From positions 682,001-746,000 of the forward strand of contig NZ_JAHCVK010000001.1 of NCBI RefSeq assembly GCF_018476905.1: a DNA stretch of 64,000 nucleotides, read 5' to 3'. Source of the stretch: Geomobilimonas luticola (lineage in GTDB: Bacteria > Desulfobacterota > Desulfuromonadia > Geobacterales > Geobacteraceae). The notes under the pieces were generated by a model that was not told the origin of the DNA, did no database searches, and saw nothing but the letters and a program-made list of their open reading frames with translations. The position numbers and the translations under genes are program-made. The stretch's first letter is position 1; each line of letters opens with the position of its first letter. This document shows positions 1-8,358 of the stretch, one piece after another.

Positions 1-1
1 G

Positions 2-1738
2 GCAATCCTTGTGGGTATCATGATCGCGGGAGCAGCGATCACCGTCGAGGCTTCGGACAGCTGCATCGAGTGCCATGGCAATCGTCAGCGGATGGAATCC
101 CTGGGATATGGCCACTTTACCATGAACAGCAAGGAGGTGGGGGCGCAGACGCGCATGCCGGCCACCTGCAGCGAATGCCACCTGGGGAACCCGGTTGCAA
201 AGGAGAAGGAGGGAGCCCACAGGGGAATGGCCCGCCTCCTCGTCGTGGGGAAGAAAGGGTTCACGGTCATCACGTCGGCCCGGCGCTACCCGCTCGAATA
301 TGGCACGAACCCCATGAACCGCCTCTATACCGTTGCCGGCAAGGATGGCATGCCGGTGAAGGACACATCGGTGACCGCCATCTCGTGGCACGACAAAAGA
401 GTCGACACCCTGAGCCAGGACTTCGAGGTCATGGGGAAGACCTGTGGCGCATGCCACCGGAAGGAGTTCGAGGAGTTCTCCCGCAGCACCATGGCGATCA
501 ACGGCAAGCAGAGCCAGTACAAGGGGTGGATTACGCCCGAGCGCGGTCCCCACAACTGCGGCCCCTGGTTCGAAGGGAACTTCGGGGCGCTGCAGGCAAA
601 CACCCAGCTCCCCCTGTCGCCAGAGGGTAACCGCATCAACCAGAAGGCCTGCAATACCTGCCATGTGGGCTGCCTGGACTGCCATTTCAATCCGCAAAAG
701 AAAAATAACGCCGACCCCTCCCGCGGGCCCCACACCTTCGTGAAAACCCCGCCGTCCGAGAGCTGCTATGGCAACGGCCGGGCCTCCATCTGCCATGCGG
801 GGCCCGAGGACCGGCGCCGGGGGGCGGGCTATTTCGGTGGTTCGTTCTCCTTCCCCGAGGGGAACGAGCCGGATGTCCACCTGAAGGCCAGGGTCGGCTG
901 CCTCGACTGCCACGAGAGCACGAAAAGCAACCCCGCCATCGGCCACGGCATGGTCAAACGGCAGGCCCAGGACTCGTGCGGGCGGTGCCATCCCGAAGCG
1001 GTGAAAACCCACGCGACGTCCCGGCACCGGGATCTCTCCTGCGAAGCGTGCCACATTCAAAAGGTGGCCGGCTACCAGGGGACCTACTGGGGACCGGGGA
1101 AGATCGCGGGAACGGCGACCCCCTATTTCAAGTACAAGGCCTATTACGGCTACATGCCGGAGCCGGTCCTGATCAAAGACCAGAAGGGGCGCTGGATACC
1201 GGTCAAACCGTTCCCCATGGCGGTCATGAACCAGAAAGGGTCCCCCTTCACCCCCGGCCTGCACTGGCGCTATCCGTCCGACCTTCCGGAGCTGAAGCGG
1301 ACGGACGATGCCTGGGGCTATGTGGGGCTGCTTGACGGCCTGCCGGAGAACAACAAGGCGCTGCTCTGGATCCAGATGGACAAGATGTCACACAAGCTGG
1401 GGAAAAGCCGCTCCTGCGATTCGTGCCACGGCTCGCCGGACGGCGCCCAGTTGCAGAAGGTCACCTGGGAATACAGCGATCCCGGCGCAATGCCGTTCAA
1501 CGGCAGCCACGAGGTGCTCGCCGACCGCAACGGCCTGTTCATCAAGGGAATGCGGTCGGAGAAGATCGAGCCGGAACAGGGGTATTCCCTTTCGGCGTTC
1601 GCCCCGTGGGTCTACCTGAAGGACGCATGGCGGATCGGAGGGGACTTCTCCCTGCCGGTCATCAAGGACAGGAAACGGTACGAGACGTTCAGGGACAGTC
1701 CCGATACCAGGGAAAATGCCGGAATTATGCACCACTGA
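2..1738 (+). CDS. Multihaem c-type cytochrome (at least 9 haems), 5' end outside window
   Basis: The frame is open from base 2 and begins inside a hydrophobic stretch that reads as the end of a signal peptide, so the true start lies upstream of the window. The visible 578 residues carry nine CXXCH motifs (CIECH, CSECH, CGACH, CNTCH, CLDCH twice, CGRCH, CEACH, CDSCH). There is also one wide motif, C-x8-CH (CYGNGRASICH, about base 763), that could bind a tenth haem. No membrane anchor is seen after the signal, so a periplasmic or outer-surface electron carrier is likely. The protein is not one of the named Geobacter cytochromes that I can recognise with confidence. It runs opposite to the ext cluster that begins at 6140 and may serve the same respiratory chain, which is inference only. 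Confidence 0.9.
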   Translation, partial: AILVGIMIAGAAITVEASDSCIECHGNRQRMESLGYGHFTMNSKEVGAQTRMPATCSECHLGNPVAKEKEGAHRGMARLLVVGKKGFTVITSARRYPLEYGTNPMNRLYTVAGKDGMPVKDTSVTAISWHDKRVDTLSQDFEVMGKTCGACHRKEFEEFSRSTMAINGKQSQYKGWITPERGPHNCGPWFEGNFGALQANTQLPLSPEGNRINQKACNTCHVGCLDCHFNPQKKNNADPSRGPHTFVKTPPSESCYGNGRASICHAGPEDRRRGAGYFGGSFSFPEGNEPDVHLKARVGCLDCHESTKSNPAIGHGMVKRQAQDSCGRCHPEAVKTHATSRHRDLSCEACHIQKVAGYQGTYWGPGKIAGTATPYFKYKAYYGYMPEPVLIKDQKGRWIPVKPFPMAVMNQKGSPFTPGLHWRYPSDLPELKRTDDAWGYVGLLDGLPENNKALLWIQMDKMSHKLGKSRSCDSCHGSPDGAQLQKVTWEYSDPGAMPFNGSHEVLADRNGLFIKGMRSEKIEPEQGYSLSAFAPWVYLKDAWRIGGDFSLPVIKDRKRYETFRDSPDTRENAGIMHH

Positions 1739-1807
1739 CGCTCGTAACCGTCGTGAGGCCGGTTCTCCAGGCAGTACAAGCTATTTCATTCCCTACGGAG
1801 TACGATA

Positions 1808-2476
1808 ATGTTCTGCCCCACCATGCTCAGGCTGCGGGAGCTCTACCGCACCGCGGCGCTCCTGGCGCTCATCACCATCTTCTACAATATCGCCGAAGGG
1901 GTAATCTCTGTCTGGCTCGGCGCCGCCGACGAGACTATCTCGCTTTTCGGCTTTGGGCTCGATTCCTTCGTGGAGGTGATCTCCGGCATCGGTATCTGGC
2001 ACATGGTCCGGCGGCTCGGTCACGGGGAGACGGCAGACAGGGACCCCTTCGAGCGGCGGGCCCTCACGATAACGGGGGGAGCCTTTTATCTCCTTGCCGG
2101 CGGGCTGCTGGCGACGGCAGTCATCTCCTTTTTCGAGCGCCACCGGCCGGTGACCACCACCTGGGGGATCGTGGTCGCCCTGGTCTCCATTGTCGCCATG
2201 CAGGCGCTCATCCACTACAAGGTCAAGGTGGGGACCGCTCTCAACTCACCCGCCATCCTGGCGGATGCCGCCTGCACCCGGACCTGCCTGCAGCTCTCCG
2301 TGGTGCTCCTGCTGGCCAGTGCCGGCTATACCCTGACCGGCATCGGCTGGCTCGACTCGATCGGTTCCCTCGGCATCGCCATCCTCTCCTTCCGCGAGGG
2401 AAGGGAAGCGTTCCAGAAGGCCAGGGGACTCGCCTGCTCCTGTTCCTGCTCCGGGAACTGCGATACGGTTTCCTGA
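1808..2476 (+). CDS. CDF-like multi-spanning membrane protein
   Basis: This 222-residue protein is largely hydrophobic, with about five to six predicted membrane spans and only a short soluble tail. The pattern resembles the transmembrane part of cation diffusion facilitators: an LDSFVE motif in an early helix and an LADAACT motif in a later one. The usual HxxxD/DxxxD metal site is altered, and the cytoplasmic C-terminal domain of true CDF exporters is missing. The C-terminus is cysteine-rich (ACSCSCSGNC), which could bind metal. A GGAG box 8 bases before the ATG supports the start. It follows the cytochrome gene by 69 bases and precedes a methyltransferase by 57 bases on the same strand, so co-transcription is possible. 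Metal transport is inferred from the fold only. Confidence 0.7.
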   Translation: MFCPTMLRLRELYRTAALLALITIFYNIAEGVISVWLGAADETISLFGFGLDSFVEVISGIGIWHMVRRLGHGETADRDPFERRALTITGGAFYLLAGGLLATAVISFFERHRPVTTTWGIVVALVSIVAMQALIHYKVKVGTALNSPAILADAACTRTCLQLSVVLLLASAGYTLTGIGWLDSIGSLGIAILSFREGREAFQKARGLACSCSCSGNCDTVS

Positions 2477-2533
2477 AGGTATTTTTCCTCCCATCTATGA
2501 CCTTTAAGCAGAAGCCGATGAAAGGATTGCACC

Positions 2534-3133
2534 ATGGACTGGAATGAACGGTACAGTGAACCGGGCTTTGCCTACGGGACGGCACCGAACGAATTTCTCG
2601 CCTCCGTGGTGGACCGGATTCCGAAAGGAAAGATTCTTTCTCTTGCCGAAGGGGAGGGGAGAAATGCCGTCTACCTGGCATCGCGCGGATATGAGGTGAC
2701 TGGTGTGGACGGCTCGGCAGTGGGGCTCAGCAAAGCCCGGGAACTGGCGATCCAGCGGAACGTCACCCTTGCCACCATCCATGCCGACCTGGGCGAGTTC
2801 GTGATAGGGCCGGAGGAGTGGGACGGCATTATCGCCATCTACTGCCACCTCCCGTCAGCCATCCGCATTCCGCTTCATCAGGCTGCTGTCAGGGGGCTGA
2901 GGCCCGGCGGGGTCTTCGTGCTGGAGGCGTTCAGCAAGGAGCAGCTTGCCTATGGCACCGGCGGCCCCCAATCCCTCGACATGCTCATGTCGTTGGATGA
3001 GCTGAAACGGGAGCTTGCCGGACTGGAATTGGTCCATGCCGTCCAGGTGGAACGGGACGTGCTTGAAGGGCGCGGCCATACGGGGCTGGCTTCGGTGGTG
3101 CAGATCCTGGGCGTCAAGGTATGTGAGCTGTAA
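2534..3133 (+). CDS. Class I SAM-dependent methyltransferase (TehB/thiopurine-type)
   Basis: A 199-residue soluble protein starting MDWNERYSEPGFAYGTAPN, an N-terminus typical of TehB-like and thiopurine-type methyltransferases. The SAM-binding motif I reads ILSLAEGEGRNAVYLAS (about residues 35-51), followed by an acidic residue at the end of strand 2 (VTGVD). These enzymes methylate small soft nucleophiles; in the TehB group this includes tellurite or selenium species, so a role beside a selenite/tellurite gene cluster is plausible but unproven. The substrate cannot be read from sequence. It starts 57 bases after the CDF-like gene. Confidence 0.85.
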   Translation: MDWNERYSEPGFAYGTAPNEFLASVVDRIPKGKILSLAEGEGRNAVYLASRGYEVTGVDGSAVGLSKARELAIQRNVTLATIHADLGEFVIGPEEWDGIIAIYCHLPSAIRIPLHQAAVRGLRPGGVFVLEAFSKEQLAYGTGGPQSLDMLMSLDELKRELAGLELVHAVQVERDVLEGRGHTGLASVVQILGVKVCEL

Positions 3134-3186
3134 CGCGGAGTCGCATCGCCCGTGGAGGAATGTTGTGACGGACATGAGAGGTGGGA

Positions 3187-3426
3187 ATGGCCTGTCGATT
3201 GCTGGATTGCTGTCAGCTTTTTAAGGATCTGGAGAGTTTTCCCCGGACAGCGGAGTACATACGGGAGAAACTGTGTCTCGGTGATTATGAATCCTGCAGC
3301 AGGTTCAGGATGTTCAAAGGATATGAGGGGAAAGACCCTCTCTTGTATCTTGATCCCGGCGATGAGGAATCGGTGAAAAATGTCATACGATGTCTGCAAA
3401 ACAAAGAGGAGTCCGGCGGCGACTGA
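3187..3426 (+). CDS. Small cysteine-rich conserved-looking protein
   Basis: 79 residues from an ATG with the purine-rich GAGGTGGGA just upstream; an in-frame GTG lies two codons earlier. The N-terminus is MACRLLDCCQLFKDL and further cysteines follow (EKLCLGDYESCSRFRM), giving a CX5CC...C...C pattern. There is no signal peptide or membrane span. Codon use is like that of the neighbours. I do not recognise the family. The cysteine spacing suggests a small metal- or Fe-S-binding cytoplasmic protein. It lies between two methyltransferase genes on the same strand. Confidence 0.65.
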   Translation: MACRLLDCCQLFKDLESFPRTAEYIREKLCLGDYESCSRFRMFKGYEGKDPLLYLDPGDEESVKNVIRCLQNKEESGGD

Positions 3427-3472
3427 TCTGTTGCAGATTGCCGCAAACAGCCCACAGTAACGGGAATACCAT

Positions 3473-4171
3473 ATGATTCCGGACCCTACGGACCAGTACA
3501 TCACAACTATTCTGTCCCAGTGCGACATACGCGGCACGGAGCTCCTCGAAATAGGGTGCGGCAAGGGGAGGATCACTCGCGACCTGGCGCGGCATGCCGG
3601 GCGGGTTGTGGCTGCCGACCCTGATGGAACCTCGTTGAAACAGGCCCGGGCCGTCGTCGTGGCGGACAACGTGCAGTTCATGCATGCGCCGGCAGGGGTG
3701 CCCGATCTCCCCCCTGGCAGCTTCGACCTGGCCATCTACACTCTCTCCCTCCACCACGTTCCCGTCGAGGAGATGCCTGGCAGTCTGCGGAAGGTGGCTT
3801 CTCTTCTTCGGAAAGGGGGAGTAATCGTGGTTGTCGAGCCTGGGGACGGTGGCTCCCTGACTGAGGCTAAGGAGCATTTCGGAGCGGGGAGCGGCAATGA
3901 GCGCCCTGCCAGGGAAGCGGCGATTCGTGCCATGCACGCCCTGGAGGGGTGGACGGTTGGAGAGACGGTCCAGTTCCGGACCCTGTTCCTGTTTGCCGAC
4001 GACGATGATTTCTTCGCCAGCATGCTGCCGGGCTGCCGACAACAGCCGGAATCTTTCCAGGTGGAAGTAAGGGCGTTTCTCGACCAGCACCGGACCGGCA
4101 ACGGAATTTTTCTCGATGCCGACCGGCGACTGAATGTGCTGCGACCTTGTGGAAATGGAGAGTGTGCGTGA
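3473..4171 (+). CDS. Class I SAM-dependent methyltransferase
   Basis: 232 residues. Motif I is LLEIGCGKGRITRDLA (about residues 23-38), followed by VVAADPDG (end of strand 2), the strand-4 motif FDLAIYTLSLHHVPVEEM and LLRKGGVIVVVEPGD. This is the Methyltransf_11/25 pattern used for small-molecule, quinone or lipid methylation. The C-terminal 80 residues are a less conserved cap. The stop codon overlaps the GTG of the next small gene, so the two are translationally coupled. The substrate is unknown. Confidence 0.85.
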   Translation: MIPDPTDQYITTILSQCDIRGTELLEIGCGKGRITRDLARHAGRVVAADPDGTSLKQARAVVVADNVQFMHAPAGVPDLPPGSFDLAIYTLSLHHVPVEEMPGSLRKVASLLRKGGVIVVVEPGDGGSLTEAKEHFGAGSGNERPAREAAIRAMHALEGWTVGETVQFRTLFLFADDDDFFASMLPGCRQQPESFQVEVRAFLDQHRTGNGIFLDADRRLNVLRPCGNGECA

Positions 4172-4386
4172 GAACTCTGCTGGACTACAAACTGCTCATC
4201 CCGCTGGTGCTGCTTCTTGGCTTTGCACCCTTCTATCCCCAACCCCATATCGTGGAAAAGCTCAGGATGTTGCTGTCGGGCACGCTGAAAAGGCCGATAG
4301 ATATATTTGATCTCGTTTGGCACGCCTGGCCCTTTGTATTGCTGTTATACCGGGTAGGGCGGGACATGGGACAGCGAACGGGATAG
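4168..4386 (+). CDS. Small membrane protein
   Basis: 72 residues from the GTG that overlaps the preceding stop (GTGA). An upstream in-frame TTG at 4147 is possible but sits inside the previous gene. There are two hydrophobic stretches: LLIPLVLLLGFAPFYP near the N-terminus and FDLVWHAWPFVLLLYRVG near the C-terminus, with a short amphipathic segment between. This is a conserved type of small inner-membrane protein whose function I do not know. The tight overlap implies co-expression with the methyltransferase. Confidence 0.6.
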   Translation: MRTLLDYKLLIPLVLLLGFAPFYPQPHIVEKLRMLLSGTLKRPIDIFDLVWHAWPFVLLLYRVGRDMGQRTG

Positions 4387-4433
4387 TTCCCCTCTTTTTA
4401 TTACAGTCTACGAAATTGTTAAGGAGTCCATCC

Positions 4434-6110
4434 ATGAAGATGCGCATTGTGGTGATCGGTGCGAATGCCGCAGGGGCCAAGGCCGCGTCCAAGGCGAAGC
4501 GGATCAATCCCCACGCTGAGGTTACGCTTGTAGACAGAGGGAACTTCATCTCCTACGGGGCGTGCGGCATTCCCTATTATGTGTCCGACACCGTGGCCGA
4601 TGTGAAGGAGCTGATGAGCACACCTGTCGGTGTTGTGCGTGATGCCTCCTTTTTCAACAAGGTGAAGGGGGTGAAGGTCCTCACCGGCACGGAGGCCGTT
4701 GCCATCAACCGGGAAGTCAGGACGGTGGAACTTTTGGAGACGTCTACTGCGAGAAGATACGTCCTCGACTACGATCGGTTGGTGCTCGCAACCGGCAGCA
4801 CTCCGTTCCTTCCCTCCTTTGACAACAACAATCTCCAGGGGATCCTGACGGTGAAATCCATCGAGGATGCGGAGCTGCTCAAGTCCCATGCTGTTGCGGG
4901 GAAACAGGCCTGCATCGTGGGGGCCGGGCTAATCGGACTGGAGACGGCGGAGGCACTCAGGCAGAAGGGGCTCGATGTCACGGTGATGGAGATGCGGGAT
5001 CAGGTGCTGCCGGGGGTGCTGGATGCCGAGATGGCCGCACTGGTGGAGAAGCATCTCCGGATGAACGGCGTGCGGGTCATGACCTCCTGCCGGGTCACCG
5101 GGTTTACCGGTGCCGGCCGGGTGGAGGGGGTTATTGCCGACAAAGGGGGGGTGGCCGCCCAGCTGGTGGTGGTTGCGCCCGGCGTCCGTCCCAACAGCGG
5201 GCTCGCCCGGGAGGCGGGGCTTGAGATCGGTGCCACCGGGGCCATTGCCGTCGACTCGCGCATGCAGACCAGCGACCCCCGCATCTTCGCCTGTGGCGAT
5301 TGCTGCGAATCCCTCCACCTGGTCACGGGGGGGAAGGTGTTCGTTCCCCTCGGGAGCACGGCGAACAAGCAGGGGAGGGTGGCCGGCATCAACGCGGCGG
5401 GGGGAGAGGCGACATTTCCGGGGATTCTGGGGACCTCCATCCTCAAGGTCTTTACCATAAATGCGGGGAAGACGGGGCTGACCGAAGCCGAGGCCAAAGC
5501 CTGTGGCTACGGGGTGGAGACGGTCCTCTCTCCCGCTCCCGACAAGGCCCACTTCTTTCCCGGCGCCAGGCCGATTGCATTGAAGATCGTGGCGGAACGG
5601 GAGACCGGCAGGATCCTCGGTCTCCAGGCCGTGGGCGAAGGGGCTGTGGACAAGCGGCTGGATGCGGCTGCCGCCGCCATCACCTTCAAGGCCACGGCCG
5701 ATCAGCTCTCCCAGCTCGATCTCGCCTATGCGCCCCCCTACTCGGCGGCCATGGACAATCTCATCGTTGCCGCCGACATCCTCAAGAACAAGCTGGCCGG
5801 CCATGCCCGCGGCATCTCTGCCGGTGAGGTGAAGCGCAAGCTCGACGAGGGGGACGACTTCATCCTGTTGGACGTCCGTTCCCCCGCCGAACACGCAGAA
5901 GTGGGGATCGAGGGGGCGAAGCTCATCCCGCTGGGAGCGTTGCGGGAAAAACTGGATTCCCTCCCCAGGGACAAGGAGATCGTCACCTTCTGCAAGATCA
6001 GCCTTCGGGGGTATGAGGCCCAGAAGATCCTGGACGGGGCAGGCTTCGGCAAAACCCGCTTCCTGGATGGCGGCATCATGATGTGGCCCTATGAGTTGAG
6101 GCGGGGGTAG
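4434..6110 (+). CDS. CoA-disulfide / NAD(P)H persulfide reductase with C-terminal rhodanese domain
   Basis: 558 residues from an ATG 7 bases after AAGGAG. Residues 1-450 form a pyridine nucleotide-disulfide oxidoreductase: FAD motif IVVIGANAAGAKAASKAKR, redox-active cysteine in YGACGIPYY (about residue 43), NAD(P) motif ACIVGAGLIGLETAE, second FAD motif RIFACGDC, then a dimerisation domain. Residues about 460-558 form a rhodanese domain (ILLDVRSPAEHAEVGI...) with the active cysteine in VTFCKISLRG. This architecture is that of CoA-disulfide reductases and of the Shewanella Npsr family, which reduce CoA or glutathione persulfides and polysulfide. It ends 29 bases from the convergent end of the ext/Cbc cluster, so sulfur/selenium chemistry is a recurring theme here. 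Confidence 0.88.
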   Translation: MKMRIVVIGANAAGAKAASKAKRINPHAEVTLVDRGNFISYGACGIPYYVSDTVADVKELMSTPVGVVRDASFFNKVKGVKVLTGTEAVAINREVRTVELLETSTARRYVLDYDRLVLATGSTPFLPSFDNNNLQGILTVKSIEDAELLKSHAVAGKQACIVGAGLIGLETAEALRQKGLDVTVMEMRDQVLPGVLDAEMAALVEKHLRMNGVRVMTSCRVTGFTGAGRVEGVIADKGGVAAQLVVVAPGVRPNSGLAREAGLEIGATGAIAVDSRMQTSDPRIFACGDCCESLHLVTGGKVFVPLGSTANKQGRVAGINAAGGEATFPGILGTSILKVFTINAGKTGLTEAEAKACGYGVETVLSPAPDKAHFFPGARPIALKIVAERETGRILGLQAVGEGAVDKRLDAAAAAITFKATADQLSQLDLAYAPPYSAAMDNLIVAADILKNKLAGHARGISAGEVKRKLDEGDDFILLDVRSPAEHAEVGIEGAKLIPLGALREKLDSLPRDKEIVTFCKISLRGYEAQKILDGAGFGKTRFLDGGIMMWPYELRRG

Positions 6111-6139
6111 CCTCACGAGCTGCGGCGGTTGGGAGGGGG

Positions 6140-6937
6140 TCAGCGCTCCAGATGGTGAAGCAGTTCCGGCAGCTTCTCTTCCTCCAGGGGCACGGGGCGC
6201 ATGGTGGAGCCGTGGCGCACCCTGCGCGGGTTCTTGAGCCACGTTTTCAGCCTCTCCACGGTCCACGGCAGCTTCCCTTCAAATGTGCGGGGGTAGAATT
6301 CGGAGAAAATCCCGGAAAGATTCGGCCCCGCATCCCCCGTCCCCAGTCCGCCGTACTGCTCCGAAAGGAGCCGGTGACACGGGCCGCAGCTGGCGGCAAA
6401 CCCTTCCTCCCGTTTCCCCCCCCTCTCCGCGAAATGCACGACCTGCGGCAGTTCCCGCCGCTCTTCCCCGGCAGCCATCCCCCCCGCCATGATCGCGTTG
6501 ACCAGTGCAACCCCCTGTCGGTCGGTGACGTGGAAATCGGGCATGAACACCGCGGGACGGGTTATGGCCTGCTGGATGGCCAGGGGAGGGGTCGTTGCGT
6601 AGAGCCTGTCCAGGTTGGAGGCGCGCCGGTTCCCCTTGCCGGCAATCCGGTGGCAGCGCCGGCAGGCGAACCGGTCGATCAGCTGTTTCCCTTCCCGTAC
6701 CCGGGGGGAATCGCCGCCAAGGGTGAAGTAGACCAGGCTGCCAGGGATCATGTCCCGATGGGCGATATTTTCCCGGTCGGAGCGGTCGTTTCCCCGGTGG
6801 CACGAGGTGCAGCTCCCCCGGCCGACATAGTGAGGGGCGTGGCAGGAGAGGCAGAGGGGTGGCCTCTTTCCTGTCCCGGCCTCGGCTCCACCGGCGATCA
6901 CGAGGAGCAGCATCAGAATGGCGACACGAAATTCCAA
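6140..6937 (-). CDS. Tetrahaem c-type cytochrome, last gene of the b-cytochrome operon
   Basis: 265 residues with four CXXCH motifs: CLSCH, CTSCH, CRRCH and CGPCH. I chose the TTG at 6937 because GGGGGGAG lies just before it and it gives a normal signal peptide (MEFRVAILMLLLVIAGGAEA). An ATG at 6913, sharing a base with the stop of the previous gene, is the alternative. The third and fourth haem regions look like class I cytochrome c folds (LDRLYATTPPLAIQQ; PNLSGIFSEFY). It probably takes electrons from the cytochrome b/Rieske proteins encoded immediately upstream. By gene order it is the last member of a Cbc6-like complex. Confidence 0.85.
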   Translation of the reverse strand: MEFRVAILMLLLVIAGGAEAGTGKRPPLCLSCHAPHYVGRGSCTSCHRGNDRSDRENIAHRDMIPGSLVYFTLGGDSPRVREGKQLIDRFACRRCHRIAGKGNRRASNLDRLYATTPPLAIQQAITRPAVFMPDFHVTDRQGVALVNAIMAGGMAAGEERRELPQVVHFAERGGKREEGFAASCGPCHRLLSEQYGGLGTGDAGPNLSGIFSEFYPRTFEGKLPWTVERLKTWLKNPRRVRHGSTMRPVPLEEEKLPELLHHLER

Positions 6938-7326
6938 TTCTCCCCCCGGAAAAACAGCGCGACGATGGTAAGCAGCACAATGGCGAGGAATATGGCCAGG
7001 GTGAAGATGGTGAGAGGGAGGCGTTCCCGGGCACACCACCGTCCCCGCTCCGGAACGGGGAGGAACCCGAACCATGGCAGGAAAAGGAAGATGAGGGCGA
7101 TGCCGATCACGCCGTAGATGAGCGTTTTGTCGTAACTCACCAGTTCCTGTATCCAGAGGAGAAACCAGGCAGATTTCACCGGGTTGGGAACGTTGCCGAT
7201 GGAGGCCTGTTCCTGGAGCGGAGCGGGGATGAGTGCCGCCAGGGCCAGGAGAACGCAGACGGTCAGCGCCAGGGAGCGCTTTACCAGCCGGAAAAAAACG
7301 GGGGAGCTTTTTACGTAGCCTCTCAT
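6913..7326 (-). CDS. Cytochrome b C-terminal half (subunit IV-like) membrane protein
   Basis: 137 residues with three to four membrane spans. The segment NVPNPVKSAWFLLWIQELV resembles the PetD/subunit IV region around the quinol site (consensus ...P.KP.WYF), followed by two strongly hydrophobic helices. It overlaps the cytochrome b gene by four bases (ATGA), so the two are translated together as the split halves of a bc-type cytochrome b. No haem ligands are expected in this half. By position it would correspond to ExtQ of the Geobacter selenite/tellurite operon, but I am not certain of that letter. Confidence 0.8.
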   Translation of the reverse strand: MRGYVKSSPVFFRLVKRSLALTVCVLLALAALIPAPLQEQASIGNVPNPVKSAWFLLWIQELVSYDKTLIYGVIGIALIFLFLPWFGFLPVPERGRWCARERLPLTIFTLAIFLAIVLLTIVALFFRGENWNFVSPF

Positions 7327-7943
7327 AGGTAAGGGAGCACCCCCTTGTTCTTGCGGATATGGTAGAAGTGGAGCAGTGAAAGGAAGAGGGTCAGCGTCGG
7401 CACGACGATGATGTGGAGCGCATAGAAACGGATGAGGGACAGGGTCTCACCCACGCCGTCGGGCACCAGTATCCCCTTTGCCATATTCCCCAGGGGTGCC
7501 GTTTCCAGCAGTTTCATGCCGGTCTGGGTCGCCCAGAGGGCGAGCTGGTCAAGGGGGAGGAGGTAGCCGGTGTAGGCCTCGAATATCGCCAGGCAGAGGA
7601 GGGAGAAGCCGATGACCCAGTTGCGCTGCCGGGGCTTTGCGTATGCCCCCGTGAGGATGACCCGCAGGGTGTGGAGGAAGATGAGCAGCAGGAACCCGTG
7701 GGATGCCAGCCGGTGGAGGCTTCGCACGTAACGTCCGCCGAAGACGGAGGTTTCGAGAAAGAGGATGGAGTCGAACGCCTCCCGCGGCGACGGCCGGTAG
7801 TAGAAGAGGAGCAGGATGCCGGTGGCGACGAGCACCATGAAGGTGGTGAACGCCATCCCCCCGAGGCAGAAGGTATAGCTGATCCGAAGGTTCTTCTTGA
7901 GAACGACCCGGGGGAAAAGATGCTTGAAAAAATCCTTGAACAT
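7323..7943 (-). CDS. extP: Cytochrome b (N-terminal, dihaem) of a quinol:cytochrome complex, ExtP-like
   Basis: 206 residues with four membrane helices. Helices two and four each carry two histidines spaced as in b6-type cytochromes: SLHRLASHGFLLLIFLH and RFYALHIIVVPTLTLFLSLLHFYH. These bind the two b haems that move electrons from quinol across the inner membrane. The gene lies one base after the Rieske gene and overlaps the subunit-IV-like gene, so the complex is Rieske, b, IV and cytochrome c in order. From memory this matches the 'b-type cytochrome membrane protein ExtP' of the Geobacter selenite/tellurite operon and a Cbc6 subunit. Confidence 0.85.
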   Translation of the reverse strand: MFKDFFKHLFPRVVLKKNLRISYTFCLGGMAFTTFMVLVATGILLLFYYRPSPREAFDSILFLETSVFGGRYVRSLHRLASHGFLLLIFLHTLRVILTGAYAKPRQRNWVIGFSLLCLAIFEAYTGYLLPLDQLALWATQTGMKLLETAPLGNMAKGILVPDGVGETLSLIRFYALHIIVVPTLTLFLSLLHFYHIRKNKGVLPYL

Positions 7944-7944
7944 G

Positions 7945-8358
7945 TCAGGCGTTCCCTCCCCGCGATCTCCCCGTGACCACCAGGTATTCTCCGTCCGATG
8001 CCACGGCCAGCGCCGCGAGGGGCTCCGTGGCGGGCCCGCTCAGCAGTTCCCCCCTCTGGTTGAACCTGCTGCCGTGGCAGGGGCAGACCATCCCCGTCGG
8101 GGTGACTGCTACTGTGCAGCCGAGGTGGGGGCAGACGAGGCTCAGGGCGATTATATTCCCTTCCTCACGAACGAGGGCGATGCGCGATTCCCGGTAGACA
8201 AGGGCGCCGTGGGAGGGGAGCTCGGCTTTCGGCACCCGGAGCAGCATCTCCCGTTTTGCCTTCCGCGGCACGAGAAACCGCCATATCCCGCCCGCAGCGG
8301 CCAGTAAGGTCACTAGCGCGACGATGAACTGTCGACGCGATTGACGAGGCTTTTCCAT
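7945..8358 (-). CDS. extO: Rieske [2Fe-2S] protein, ExtO-like
   Basis: 137 residues. The N-terminus has a twin-arginine sequence (SRRQFIVALVTLLAAAGG) and a single helix, as in Tat-exported, membrane-anchored Rieske proteins. The cluster motifs are intact: CPHLGC and CPCHGS supply two Cys and two His ligands. The gene start overlaps the preceding decahaem gene by 46 bases. It would accept electrons from quinol at cytochrome b and pass them to the periplasmic cytochromes. From memory, ExtO is the iron-sulfur subunit of the same Geobacter operon. Confidence 0.92.
   Translation of the reverse strand: MEKPRQSRRQFIVALVTLLAAAGGIWRFLVPRKAKREMLLRVPKAELPSHGALVYRESRIALVREEGNIIALSLVCPHLGCTVAVTPTGMVCPCHGSRFNQRGELLSGPATEPLAALAVASDGEYLVVTGRSRGGNA

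Noticed and set aside
1423-2547. Long plus-strand frame over the cytochrome and CDF-like genes
   Set aside because: It is Arg/Gly-rich and overlaps two better genes in other frames; it lacks any motif.
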